DNA of 64,000 nucleotides from assembly GCF_000204055.1 (NCBI RefSeq), contig NW_006768787.1, positions 426,309-490,308 of the forward strand, in the 5' to 3' direction. Source of the stretch: Melampsora larici-populina 98AG31 (taxonomy: Eukaryota; Basidiomycota; Pucciniomycetes; Pucciniales; Melampsoraceae). A program made the translations under genes and the position numbers. How positions within the stretch are numbered: the stretch's first letter is position 1; the number at the start of each line of letters is the position of its first letter. Of the stretch, positions 12,073 through 23,520 are shown piece by piece. The notes beneath the pieces were generated by a model, which saw nothing but the letters and a program-made list of their open reading frames with translations, was not told the origin of the DNA and ran no database searches.

Positions 12073-14800
12073 TCAAAGTGTAAAGTAAAAATTTGGACTT
12101 CGGTCCCCGATTGGAGCACGAGTCTTCCCTGCGCGAAACTGCTCGAGGTATTGTGCCGCCAAATGATCTCTTCGGCCGCTAGCTTTTCTTGAGTTTTCAA
12201 AGTGGCAGTACAACACATTGGCTGCCGTCAGAGCCCAAGCACCACAGGCGAGCCCAAGCGCGATCTTATGGCCTTTCACCTCGGGCTCACCCTTTATGTA
12301 TATGAAAGGTGCTATCAAGATAGATAAGCCCTGAATCTACAGTGAGAGATGATATGATCAGCTCATCGCAAAGGTCACATTGAACTGCGAAGCGTTCAAG
12401 ACTGACCATTCCCTGGATTCCAACACACGTTGCCCGTTTCACGACACCAGAAGTATTGATTGGAATGATACACACAAGACAGGGTATGACAGGGTATAAT
12501 CCGGACACGACGAAAAAAAATGCTGCGTAACGGGTTCCGGCGCTCTTTGAAAAGATCAACATCAAGTCTTTAAAATCCAACCATGCATGTAAGCGTCATC
12601 TTAGGAAAAATACACCTTTGTTCCTCAGTCGAAGTAGAAACAAAACAGGTGCTTACATCCAATGATGCCTACAGGCACGCATGCGAGTACGATGGGTCCG
12701 CGTATTCTCCATCTGTCTGCTAGTAAAGCAGACGCTATTACCGTCACCAAGGCGGGAATGTACGGCAATGCAGAGAAGAGCTGTGCGGCGGCTCCGGTAT
12801 GCCCCATCCCGCTGACCACTGTCAGTGCGTGTCGGGAAAGGATTCAGTCCTAATCAGTCCAAAAGCTCGCGCGGGGCGCATATCACGCATGGAACCACAC
12901 GACATACACGTTGGTCTGTGATAGGATGGGTGTAATCCAGTAAATAAGCAACTTTACAAACCTGCTGATATCAATGACCCACAAGACTTACAGGAAGAAA
13001 GATAACGCTGCCAGCGGAATGGAAATAGCTGATTCACTGAGACCGATCAGCCAAACTTGTGGATCCAAAAATGCCCTTCTACATTCGAACCACTCGAATT
13101 CATCCGAATGAAGAGTATTTCTTTCGTTGTCAAGAGAAGGCAGCGTTTCGGCTGTTTTATCTTCAGGCTCCCCTTTTTCTGATTCAAGCTTGTTTCTCGT
13201 GTCATCGAGCTGTTTGGATCCTTTCAGCCTCTGAACTATAAGGTTAAGACAGCGAAGGGGCGAAGAGATGAAAAAACAACAGCACAGAAATTAAGATCGA
13301 AAATGTCGTCACGCTTCAATTTTCACTTCCAAGATCAGACAAACCTGCGAATTCGCGCTCGCTTGGGGTCAAGTAAGGAGCGGTCTCGATACTTGAGCAT
13401 AGAAAGAACCAGACGACGACAGCAACAAAGATAGTTAAGGTACCCTCTTCAGGTTAAAAAAATGTCTCGTCAGGCCGCGTATGTGACTTATAGAAGAAGA
13501 AAAAAACAATCGCACCAATGATGAAGATCCAGCTGTCATTTGAGGGGATAATCAGTTTCATTCGACTAATATGAAGATATGGAATACCATTTTCTCAAGT
13601 ACTTACGACCAAGCAGCCTTTCCAGCAAACCCATCCATTCTACGATGAATTGCGAACGCTAGGAATCCACCCAAGATGTGACTCAAGGCTGTGCTACAAA
13701 AAGATAGTCCCACTCGAAGCTGCAGCTCTTCAGGCCTGTAGAGTGACGATAGGTACAATATAACCCCAGGCTGCAAACCACCCTCACAAAGCCCTATCAA
13801 AAGAATTGATCCATGCATAGTAGCAGATCAGTTGGAGAACCGTTTTGAACCGAAAGACAAAATTTCAAGGGCCTACCTAACACAGCTCTCACGGCAAGCA
13901 AAGACGCGTAGTTCGACATGAACGCCGAAAAGACTGTGACCACACCTTTGAACCGGAATAAAAACACGAAGAAATCATGGTCAGACTTTGGCCAAAGATC
14001 GATGAGTTGCTATTCAGCGACATGGAGTGCATGGATTGATTGGCCTGCTCAGTGATAAGATAACCTACCCCAACAAAAAACCAAAAACGGCAACCAAATC
14101 TGTTTTAATAAGTCAATCAGTATCTAAAGCCTATAGATTCTCGCGCTCAATTCTCATAAAGTTACCTTAGCCCCCACTTTGCGCAAAATATGATTTGATG
14201 GAATTTTGACGATGACGTAAGTAATTGTACTGTTTTACCAAGGTAAGAATCAGAAGGCGCGCTGTAAGATTGCAAGACCTTTTGAAACACAAAAAAGCAA
14301 GCCTACAATGCGCTGAGGGCGATGTTGAATTGGATGCCTTTCAGGTGAAGATCCCTTTCTAAGCCAGCAACCTGAATTTCCAGCACTCGGTATCAGTATC
14401 TCTCCTCTTCTGAGACTAGGAATGGAAGTATGCCTTCATCTCAAGTACGAGGATACTGACTTTGGCATTTCCAATGTTTGATCTGTCAACTTGAAGACCC
14501 AGCCATACGATGGCAATGAAAGAGTAGATATGCGGGAATTAGACCAAGCAACAGAGCTTAAGGATTATATGTGTTCGAGCTGGAGCCTGAGGCTCTAAAT
14601 TGTTAATCAGGGCTTACCGAAGCACGCGAGGTATAGTAACATAACACAAGGAATTGTGCGCAGGTCGATTTTTCTAAGCACCTTTCGACGGAAAGCCTCG
14701 TGCGATCCATTACGCTGAAACACCTTTCGAGAGTCAGCAGCTGGGTTGACAGGGATTCTGCACGCATAGAACAGAACATCCTCCAAAAGTTGAAACTAAA
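12073..14800 (-). CDS. Major facilitator transporter, DAL5/allantoate-permease (ACS) type, multi-exon, possibly degraded
   Basis: Reading the minus strand from about 14.8 kb gives successive exon-like blocks of this family: RRKVLRKIDLRTIPCVM with LLYLACF (14.65 kb), RSNIGNAKVS (14.47), VAGLERDLHLKGIQFNIALS (14.33), TYVIVKIPSNHILRKVGAK (14.2), IWLPFLVF (14.1), the cytoplasmic-loop region IGLCEGGLQPGVILYLSSLY (13.75), a tail SALPYIPALVTVIASALLAD (12.75), RYAAFFFVVSGLYP (12.5) and a final segment ending at 12073. These are the usual DAL5-family landmarks, so the product should be a 12-helix plasma-membrane importer of organic anions or small nitrogenous compounds; the substrate cannot be told. 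I could not join every exon cleanly. The stretch 12840-13000 has no junction that restores PTI-type sequence, and the first exon with its ATG was not found. It may be a pseudogene. Confidence 0.75.
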
Positions 14801-15189
14801 AGTCAAAGACGAACCGGGTCATAAATGGGGTATTCAGCAGACATTATGTCTGAACTTGACGATTGGAAGGCGAGATAACTTGAGGTACAAGATACAAAAA
14901 GATCTGAGTCACACGGGCTTTTTGCTTTTCAAGAGGGCGAATGATATCACTCAGAGCGCTGTTAGGAACAGATCTTTTGGTACTATATATGTATCAACTT
15001 TTGAAGCAACTGGGTATCACTTTTTCATTTTGTCTTAGTAATATAGTACACACAGTCATGAGTTTTTGAATTGTAAGACTTGATTGACATATCTAGTATG
15101 GGAAAGGAGCCTGATTCAGAGATGTCAAACAAAAGTCGTGTCATCCTATTTCAAAGCGTCCAGCTCTGTCCAGCTAGACATTAGAATTG

Positions 15190-15946
15190 GTTGCTTTCCC
15201 TAACTTAACAAAGTCCCTCCGAGGCTTGACACCCTGTCAATCAACAAGTTGAATCAGGAATGTCTGCACCGGAGGGACTTACGCCTAATGTCCGCTTTTT
15301 GGCCTGAGGGCTAAGAAAATCTTTGCGGGAGAAATCTTATTTATCCCTTTTCTGTGAGCACACCGAGGAACATCGACCCTCCTTGGAATAGGACATGCGG
15401 GAGGTCTGGCTACACATTGTACAAGTCGAATCATCGACATCCGCCCATTCCTTCTCGAGATATTTGGGAAATGAGTTGAAAATGTCTTTAGTAATGATTT
15501 TTGTAAAGCCATAACCCTATCCCGCACGTGGAGGAAGTGGGAAGAGTTGCTGAGCCGAGGGAGTGGGATACCTAATGCTGTCATCCGCCAAAATAAGCTT
15601 GCTAGCTCTGCAATGGGAATAAGTCCCCTGACTTAATGTAGCTACATATAAAGACAACACCAATTCCTTGTTGAATATTTCGAGAAGTAAATGGTGGAGG
15701 GTGATGGTTCGACTTGTACGATGTGTAGCCAGACCTCCCGCATGTCTGATTCCAAGGAGGGTCGATGTTCCTCGGTGTGCACACATTGAAGGGATAAATA
15801 AGATTCCACCCGCAACAATATTCTTAGCCCTCAGGCCGAAAAGCAGACATTAGGTGTAAGTCCCTCATGCTGCGACATGCGGATTCAACTTGCTTGAATG
15901 ACAGCTGTCGCAGCATCGAGGGACTTTGTTAAGTTAGTTGCTTTCC
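15190..15946. mobile_element. Foldback element with long inverted repeats and 10-bp target duplication (MULE-type)
   Basis: Two arms of roughly 300 bases are inverted copies: 15201-15500 starts TAACTTAACAAAGTCCCTC and 15650-15936 ends GAGGGACTTTGTTAAGTTA. Both arms carry the same blocks (CCTCAGGCC near the TIR, GACCTCCCGCATGTC further in). The element (15200-15936, 737 bp) is flanked by the direct repeat GTTGCTTTCC at 15190-15199 and 15937-15946. A 10-bp duplication with long terminal inverted repeats is typical of Mutator-like elements. It encodes no transposase, so it is a non-autonomous foldback copy. Reading frames inside each arm are mirror copies of each other and are not genes. Confidence 0.85.
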
Positions 15947-17087
15947 AACCCTGTGGACTCCTGTGGAGGAGCCCATTAAAGCTCATTAGAATGTTTGTTT
16001 TCTTAAAGTGCAATTGTTATAACATGACCAAAGACTCAAGAGTGCTTCACCATTGTCTCTCACGAGAGGGAGCAAAAAGACAAATGTACTGTTCATGACG
16101 TAACTTGCGCGTTCTCCAGGATTTGGAATATTCTTCGGAAAGCTGATCGCAAGTGTGGCTCTGTGTGAGTCTGTGTGGCTGCAAATGGACGGAAAGAGGA
16201 GAACCAAATATGTACTTGACCAAACCAACTTATAGCATGATAAAATATCACTCGGTTTGGCACCCGGGTAGGAGTACATCTCACTGTTCATCGAGGTGGG
16301 CTCTCGATGTACAGGGGTTGATATGCGAGTTAAGAAAGAGAAAACATAATTTTTAGCAGAAACGATAGATAGGTATGGAGGTATTTTCATTTCATCAAAT
16401 TTTGTTTTCATTTTGTTTTCATTTTAGATTCATTTCTTGTGATCAAACATATTTGAAACATTATTGAAGACAAGAGGAGGAAAAAGAGTTATAGAAATTG
16501 ATGTTGTATTTCAATCTTAGCTTATAGTCTTAGAAGATGTTGTTTTTTCCTTTACTGATTTATGTACATTAACGTAGTGTGTCATAGCAATTGAACTCAT
16601 AACAAAAATCATGATATTGGACCAATATCATTCTTTGCGACATCGGAAGGAGATGTGGCCGATCTCCGTTTATGGGGTGGGAGATTTTGGTAATGATATC
16701 AAATTTTCTTCCATATCAAGCTACATATGTATATCAAGATTCTTAAATACATCGAAGGGATCTTTCAGCTTCAGATGTTTCCCAAATTCGAGTCATCAAG
16801 ATCAAGCAAGAGATTTGATGATGTTTTTAATTTTTCGAACTTTGGTATTGATTTCAATTCACCTCCACCAATCTCAGGAGTTCGAGATAATCTTAACAAA
16901 CAATCAAAATCCATGTTGTCTTCCTTGTCATTCCCTTTTTTTATCTCCAAATGACCATTCAAGGAGACCAAGATCATTAAGTTTTCGAGATTCTTATGAC
17001 GAACGGATCACTGCTCCATTGAGCTTCAAGTCGAGTTCCTGGTGACAAGAATCTATTAATTTAAATGACCCAAGTACATGTGAATAT
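15947..17087. other. Intergenic, no supported gene
   Basis: No coding region is supported. A Ser/Asn/Phe-rich plus-strand frame at 16777-16954 looks mildly coding in composition, but it has no start context, no partner exon that I could join, and no known motif. Confidence 0.3.
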
Positions 17088-18468
17088 TCAATTTACACGT
17101 ACCATTAGTTCCTCAGGATTTGATTCGGGTTTGCTATGACAATCAATTCCATGCGACTTGAGATCTTTGACTAGTTTCGAAGGGACTACCGGGCAGGATT
17201 TATACCCTTCGCTCATGATGAAGATAACATGTTTCAAATTAGGTGTCTTACGAAAAGGATCTCGACCCATGTGTTGTAAGTGTTCCTCTAGATGATATGG
17301 TCCTTCATCGATGTCCAAAACCAGCGTTCGGATGGTATGAAAGATTGGCCACTTCAGGAACAGTATAGGATTCTCATACATTCCATAATCATCGGCTTCC
17401 TGACCAAACCGAGTGCGCAAGAGACGAAGTTTTGGGAGCTTCAGATCGATGGTAGACTGTGTGATATCATCGGTAAGTGAGAACGTAAAAAGACCTTCAA
17501 GTGTGTTCGCGATTGGACCAAAGACCAGTTCGGGCTCTTGGATCTCTCCGCGATATTCAATTATTCTCATGCTTTCTTTCGCAGCTTGACAGATGTGAGC
17601 GATAGCATCGCGGTTACCATCAAAGTATTTAAAGTTGAAATATTTCAAGGTCGATAAGACTAGTGGTTTCACCTCAGATATAATTGCATGAACATATTTC
17701 AGAGTGAATGCTTCGAGTTTGGGAATAGCATCAAAGAGATTGGATAGCAATAGTGGATCGTAATCTTTTCGTGTTGCAGTGTCCTCGTCGTCTTGTAGGT
17801 TTAACTTTTTTAAATGTTTGATGTGGCTTATAGCCTTGACTAAGCTTTGAGAGATACCAAAAGAACCACTAAACAACAATGTCAACTCGTTTAAGTTTCC
17901 ACCGATCAACTCGATTAGTATTGCCGCTTGATCCAAAGATATAGGACATCGCCTTTCCCAATCTATAGATTGGCGATGAATGTCAGTCATTCAGAAACTG
18001 ATCCTTGTTATGATACGAGAAATCACCTTTCTTCGAACTTTTCTCACCGTTAGGTCTCAGGTAAACCTGGTCTTGAATCATAAGACGTTTTACTGGGCAT
18101 GGAAGATCCGGAGCCTGAATCTTTGACCAGTTGTCGATGATGAGTTGAATTCCTTTTGACGTATGAAGCTGCACAGTATGAAATGCGAATGGTATTATAG
18201 CTTCTGACCAAGTTTTGGAAACTAAACGAAGTCGGAGGAGTTCGGAGACTGATTCATGGTCAAGACATCGATCATATCCAAAGAATCTCAAGTCTAAAAC
18301 AAATTCTTCAATAATTTGAGACACAATGTCGGATGGGAGCCAACCCCTGTTAGGAAGGATGAACGAATGATCTGATAGCCTGTCCATGATTGGGTAACGA
18401 GGCGATCTCAAGACAAGTTGTGTTAAGTTGTTGGGAAGCGGTGCGTTTAGGCACCAGTAGCGCCGCAA
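17088..18468 (-). pseudogene. F-box/LRR-like family member with a single frameshift
   Basis: Two minus-strand frames, 18468-17983 and 17990-17088, overlap by 8 bases and together resemble the two plus-strand genes at 51534 and 54012. The first holds the F-box-like start (LPSDIVSQIIEEFVLDL, then LLRLRLVSKTWSEAIIPFAF). The second holds the repeat part (DWERRCPISLDQAAILIELI, NTLEGLFTFSL, PKLRLLRTRFG, FHTIRTLVLDI). The breakpoint at 17983-17990 lies just before the WERR motif, where the intact relatives read straight through, and no intron can explain it. A one-base change there would reopen the frame, so this is a frameshift or an assembly error. As in the relatives, the last codons reach a GT donor (ATG then GTACGT), so a short final exon is likely. 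A start at 18387 is as plausible as 18468. F-box proteins are SCF ubiquitin-ligase adaptors. Confidence 0.65.
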
Positions 18469-18911
18469 GTCAAGCTCTCATTTTGCATTCTCAAATCCTT
18501 GCGGAAAGTTTACCTCAGCTTATATCTGGAGAGTATCCTCCAATGTTTATTTTGTTTATCGCTTGATTATTGTCCAATGTTGGTCATCAAGGATGCCTGA
18601 TTGAACGATATCAATCTCAAGCAGTCTCAAGGAATCTCAAAATAGAAAAAAATGAGAGTTCGCCTTTTCTGGGTATGTATCTACTTCTTCTTGCTTGAAA
18701 ACCGCGCATACATCGTCCATCATGTTCAGAAAACTGAGTCGAGATGACCTTAAGATAAAAACCAGTCAAAAAGACAGAAAGCTCTCAGCAGACCCTCAAG
18801 AACTTCTTGCGACTGTAAATACAAGCACATATCCTCTTTCTAGGTCTGAATGAGCAGAGCCTCCTCCGCTGACTGCATCTCATTTGCTGATACTTCGATC
18901 ATTTCGGATTA

Positions 18912-19020
18912 CACTGAATTTCAAAAGGCTTGAAATCAGAGTCATCAAAAAAATCCTAAGCTGGCCCGTGCGGGGCGCAGCACCGACCAAAAATCAACTG
19001 GCCGGGCTGTCAACTAACCC
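18912..19020 (+). repeat. Left 109-bp terminal inverted repeat
   Basis: It begins CACTGAATTTCAAAAGG after a TA and ends CTGTCAACTAACCC. It includes a GC-rich core GGCCCGTGCGGGGCGCAGC. It differs from the right copy at two positions. Confidence 0.85.
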
Positions 19021-19347
19021 GTCTCGTTCGACGATTTGCGGACTGCGACTCGTACTAACCTGCAAATCCTCAACAACCTTCATGATATTCACCACTATCC
19101 CATCTTACGACATTTCCGATTCCAGATGAGAAGAACCGTGATAGCCCAGGCTTGGGATGGCCTTCCCCTATTTGACCCCGGCGACAATCACGTTTCAATC
19201 CTTCCTTCAGAAACCTCATTCAGTCTTTCTCCCAAAACTGTCAATCTATTCATATCATCCCTGTTTTCAGCGTCAAATCGTTCCGTTTTTCATTTCGATC
19301 ACTTTCTAAAAGCCTCAAATCGTTCGACATTTATTCCCATTCTAAAA
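19021..19347. other. Upstream region of the cargo gene
   Basis: This is non-coding sequence between the left terminal repeat and the first ATG of the cargo gene; a C/T-rich tract (TTCATTTCGATCAC…) precedes the start. No motif stands out. Confidence 0.4.
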
Positions 19348-21277
19348 ATGGCTCCTACTCCTGCTCGCACATCTATGTCTGCCAGTCAATCTCCTGGTTC
19401 TCAAACTTCGTCTAATAACCATAACAACCACGCGTCAGTCCCTTTAATCAGTGTTCGAACCGCAATAGTGACTGATGAAGCTTTGTTTCCGTTTCAGCAC
19501 CGAATCTCGTAGCGTGCCACCCAACCACACGGAAAATGTGGATGCCGCCAGGCAAGAGCGAGAACACTTACTTGCACCGCTCGATTTTGGCAATCTGTTG
19601 GGTCTCAACGTCAACACCAGCGATACCACATCTGGTATAGGCTCTCGGGAATCGTCCGTGGTGTTTGATTTCCGGCAAGAGTCTCCGGAAAAGGAACCGG
19701 GTAAGTAATCTTTCAATGATTCATTTTGATCGTGAGCTGACTTCGATGATTTTTCTTTTAGATCCTTTGCCAAAGACCGAGAAAGATTCAGGTAAGTGAA
19801 TGTCTAGGGTTCGTTCTTTCTTTAGGCTGTGCTGACACCTCTTTCTACTGGCTTGGTCTGAAGCCGTGTCACAGAAGCTTCATGATCTTACTGTGACTTT
19901 AGGGTTATATACCCCTGAGGCCACTACTGGACCCATCAAGGCCAACCATAAACGGAAATGGGTGCTTCAAAAGTTTCCTGTGACGAAGCAACAATTTGAC
20001 ATCTCGAATCATTCATTCGCGCAATTTAAAACGTTCTTATGGGCCACTGCCGACAAGATCCGCAATGATACCGCGGGCGGTATGAGTGCTTTATTTCAAA
20101 CCGCCAACGCCAACAAGCAACTGTCATTTGGTGTCTATGTTTTCAACCACGGGACCTATGGCAAAGGTAAATTGGGCAAGAACATGGTCACAGTCGATGA
20201 TCATCTCAAAGCTTTTTTTAAAGTGGTTGGCGATAACCCTACTCAAGAATCGGGTATTGTTGTCTCGATGGAACATCCAGCAAAGGCAGCCCAAATCGTG
20301 GCTGGTGTAAGTGAATTTGTTTGTTTTATATTAACACAATTTTGCTAACTTAGTTTGGTTTACTTTGTCTGTTTGCCTTTATATTTAGGAACGGTCTCTA
20401 GCCCATGCCGTTTTGGAAGCCTCGAATACCGTTCACAAAGGTCGACTCACCCCTGCGGACGAACTCGCGCACTCGGACCCCGTCCCCAAACGCAAACTGG
20501 TGTTGAACGAGTTAGTTCGTCACCACGAGAAGAAAGGCAACAGTGCTGGTCAAGGTTATCGCATAGTCAACGTGGATGACAACAAGTTGATCATGGATTT
20601 ATCATTTGATCATATGATCGAGTGGGCTAAGTTACTGGTAAGCTTTGTTTTGGCATTGTCTCATACCTTGGACTCTCATTCTGTCCTTTTTCTTTTCGTT
20701 AATCATTTCCGTTCATGTTTTATTTCGGGTCCGGGCCTCGGGAACCACCGGAGTCACTTTGGACCACCCCCCTAAGGATGTCCCTGGTTTCAAATGGCAC
20801 AGCATCAAACGATCCCTGGTTCAAACCATGCCTGTCTTTTCTGCGAAGCGAGCCAAGACAGCCACCTCCAACACCGAAGCGCCTCCGGCCACCTGGGGTT
20901 ACGCCGAGATGCAGGGCATGCACATCGAGGTCGATATCCACGAAGCCCAACGACTTGCTCATTTGTCCACCCTAGCCGGTTTCTTTGCCTTTGCTGAAGT
21001 GCCAGCCAACGAAGTCGAGACGCTTACTGAGATCTTTGAAGAAAACAACATTGAGAATTTCTTTGTTTTTCTATTCCCTCAAGCTTTCAACGCGCGCGAC
21101 ATGGAACACTGGAGTATTCGATTCAGAACCGGGCTCAGATTGATGGCCAGCGCGCGTCGGTACTATGTCCATCTCGTCAATTTGGAAGAACACAGGCTCC
21201 GAAGTGCTGCTGTGGTGGTTGTGTCCGACAGTGACAATGACTGTGAAGTTCAAGTAGTGACAAAGAAAAACAAATGA
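19348..21277 (+). CDS. Unrecognised six-exon gene inside the large element (cargo candidate)
   Basis: Exons 19348-19433, 19498-19700, 19762-19791, 19864-20306 and 20389-20637 join in frame with GT-AG introns. A sixth block from about 20732 to 21277 continues the protein and ends at TGA. The start of block six is the one doubtful joint: the expected acceptor reads TTTCGG instead of TTTCAG. The protein is roughly 520 residues. Its amino part is Ser/Thr/Pro-rich. A globular part follows (KRKWVLQKFPVTKQQFDIS, AQFKTFLWATADKIRN, SFGVYVFNHGTYGKG), then DHMIEWAKLL. The carboxyl part is rich in Ala and Glu (LAHLSTLAGFFAFAEVP) and ends in VVVVSDSDNDCEVQVV, which resembles a SUMO-interacting motif. I recognise no enzyme domain. 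Coding bias is clear and higher in GC than the surrounding AT-rich host genes. Its position between terminal repeats suggests element-borne cargo or an accessory gene. Confidence 0.55.
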
Positions 21278-21706
21278 TTCTTTCATCATCTACAATAAAA
21301 AATCAATACGTGTCTAACCTCGATCATTATTTGTTTGAGTCTTCGTTTTCATTGTTTTCAAAAGACTGTATTGTCCTCATCCTCTTCCACTCAGATAAAG
21401 TTCGATACGTGTCTCCTCAAGTATTTAAGAGATTGGTACCTGTTTTAGACTTATATCTTTATTTGTTTTACAAAAATCGTATCGTTATCTTCCCCAACCC
21501 CAAAAGCGTTTTAATCATCTCTACAACTAACTACTTGTGCAGTTCTAGTTTTGTGAGCGTACCAATTCCCGGTTTTTGTTTCTTTGGTAATTGAAAGTAT
21601 GATTTGTTTGTCTTAATTTGAACCTATGAGACAGTACCCATTACTTGGTAAAGTGTTTGGTAACATGCCGATGACCGCAACAAATGAGAGCATCGGGAGT
21701 TCATTC
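21278..21706. other. 3' flank of the cargo gene, no gene
   Basis: This is AT-rich sequence without a supported frame, leading into the hairpin cluster. A short frame at 21274-21594 shares bases with the cargo stop and looks like untranslated sequence. Confidence 0.4.
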
Positions 21707-22033
21707 TTGACTCACATCCGAGAGTCAATGATACACGACTCTCACGCGAAGAGTTTTATAAGGTCTGATCCTTTATAAAACTCTTACCATCAAAAGTTTT
21801 CATATTGAAAGACTTTCGAAGGCCTTGTAAATAGGAGACTCATCGAAGGCCATGAGTCTCCGACACACAAACGTTTTTATAAGCAACGGTGCTTGCATTT
21901 TTCTGAAGATCGAAAGTGTTAACTTCCACTCTGAGGAAATCAGAGTGGAAGTGATCTGACCTCAACTTGGACTCGGCAAAAAAAGTCCTATCAATAGGAC
22001 TTTTTTTGTCCAGCTCAGAATCCTGAACTGGAC
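21707..22033. repeat. Cluster of at least five strong hairpins
   Basis: Within 327 bases, successive inverted repeats fall one after another. They are TTGACTC/GAGTCAA (21707-21728); GAGTTTTATAAGG with its complement and one bulged T (21751-21783); GGAGACTCAT/ATGAGTCTCC (21834-21861, loop of 8); ACTTCCACTCTGA/TCAGAGTGGAAGT (21922-21952, loop of 5); CAAAAAAAGTCCTA/TAGGACTTTTTTTG (21977-22008, loop TCAA); and GTCCAG/CTGGAC with an inner TCAG/CTGA (22008-22033). The stems of 10, 13 and 14 bp are perfect. Each stem has its own sequence, so this is not one repeat copied. It lies between the cargo gene and the transposase gene. Confidence 0.75.
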
Positions 22034-22383
22034 ATAGGTGAACCGCGAAGTTATGAGACAACAATCTTCTAATTACTTTGAGCACTGAACATTTTTCACG
22101 GCACCGAAAGCCCTTTTGAAAACACATTTGTTAGAAAAGTAAACAAGCTAAAACCCTATTTGAGGAAACACACGTTGGACTAATTCATTGAAGGGATCAC
22201 ACAACATCATGATAGTATAGAAAACTACGTAAATCAAGTCATGAGGACGAAAACTTTGAGTGACTAAAACCAGGAATGACATATCAAGTTTTGAGAGAAT
22301 ATAAAGAAATCTCGAGCTATATGAATTTTGAAGTAGGGACAATTTCAGTACGTGGGGTGATAGGGCCAAAACCGAATCCTATC
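22034..22383. other. Region downstream of the transposase, no gene
   Basis: No coding region is supported. The 3' untranslated end of the minus-strand transposase must fall here. Confidence 0.4.
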
Positions 22384-23520
22384 CTACTCTTCCTCCTCAA
22401 ATCGAGCATTGTACCTGGTCCAATAATGCCGATTAGTGTAGCCACTGTGTGCAATGAGTGGTTGCAGTAAGGACCTAGTCATGACCCGAGCCGCTAGTAA
22501 AAGTAAGTATTCAGGCTTATCGTCTTCAAAATACCATTGCTGTTCACGTTTCAAGCGGGCCTTCGTACAGTGAAACCCGATTTCGATAGGATTCATATCA
22601 GGGGAATAAGCCGGTAGGTAGATGACCAGGATTCCGGCGCGTCGACAAAGCTCGAGGATGCGTCCACCGTGATGAACTCGAGCGTTGTCCATGATCAACA
22701 CTGAGTTACGAGCGGGATAAGGGTTCATAATGGGAAGCTATTAACCAGAGGGAGCCAAGATAAGTCAGGCCACATTCTCAAACAATTGCATAGACATGTG
22801 CAGGCAGCTTACCAACTCATTGTTGAGGAAGAGCTCCACATCGATCCTGCGGACCGGCCCTTCAATGACAGTACCAGCGATCATTCCCTGCTCGCTGACA
22901 GCCGGCAGTAAAGTCAAATGTGAGCGCTCGGTGGGTCGCTTTTCACGCACGGTGTGAGATCCACGCTTAGCGTAACTTCGTTTTTGAGAAGCGTCGCGTC
23001 CCACTACCCCGCTTTCATCTGAAAGTCAAAGCAGGGGTTAGTAATCACATTGTAGACAGAAAACCGAGTAAATGGATGACACACCAATAAACACAAAGCA
23101 TTCCGGGGGTATTCCAGCCACCCGAAACATAAAGTCAGTTCTTGCTTCCAGGGACTGATCCGGATGAACCCCTCAAGTGACCAAGAGAGACATTCCTAAA
23201 CGGTTGTGAATTTCACGAGTAATAGTGGCACAAGAGACGTCCAAAGCAGTCAATTCCCTGAGTTCGGATTGCAACTCATCCAGATAGATTGAGGGGCGAC
23301 CAGTCACGAGGTCGTAGAGGATGGCCAGATTCTCGTTAGACAAAGCATGTGGTCGGCCGATGGGGTCATAAGTGGCCGGATCCTTGATGACACGGTTGGT
23401 GAGAAGGAAAAGGTGTTTCCATTGATAAATCAAAACATCCGAAATCGAGGTTCGTAAGCGCAAGTTGATATCGGCAATTACCAGTGTTCCCAAAGCCTGA
23501 GACGGTACACTGGAGTCCAT
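22384..23520 (-). pseudogene. IS630/Tc1-type DDE transposase with one nonsense codon
   Basis: Three minus-strand exons, 23520-23085, 23018-22813 and 22737-22384, join in frame (332 codons) with introns of 66 and 75 bases. The amino part has a helix-turn-helix region (GRPHALSNENLAILYDLVTG, then TALDVSCATITREIHNRLG). The catalytic residues are all present: FIDESG (first Asp, across the exon 1/2 joint), LIMDNARVHHGG (second Asp) and YSPDMNPIE (Glu). The spacing is DD34E, as in the IS630/Tc1/mariner superfamily. The only defect is an in-frame TGA at 23173-23175 in exon 1, between the DNA-binding and catalytic parts. A CGA-to-TGA change would explain it. The enzyme class cuts at TA targets, which agrees with the TA next to the 109-bp inverted repeats, so this may be the transposase of the large element. 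Confidence 0.85.

Noticed and set aside
15285..15853. Two similar reading frames (99 and 61 codons) inside the foldback element
   Set aside because: They are mirror images caused by the inverted arms; neither has a start context or homology that I know.
18884..19129. Frames in the 109-bp repeat, shared with 32444-32641 on the other strand
   Set aside because: The shared peptide text only reflects the inverted terminal repeat; it runs across the element boundary on both sides.
20725..20975. Alternative frames over the last exon of the cargo gene
   Set aside because: They are Pro/Arg-rich shadows of a GC-rich true exon; the chosen frame continues the protein and is open to a natural end.
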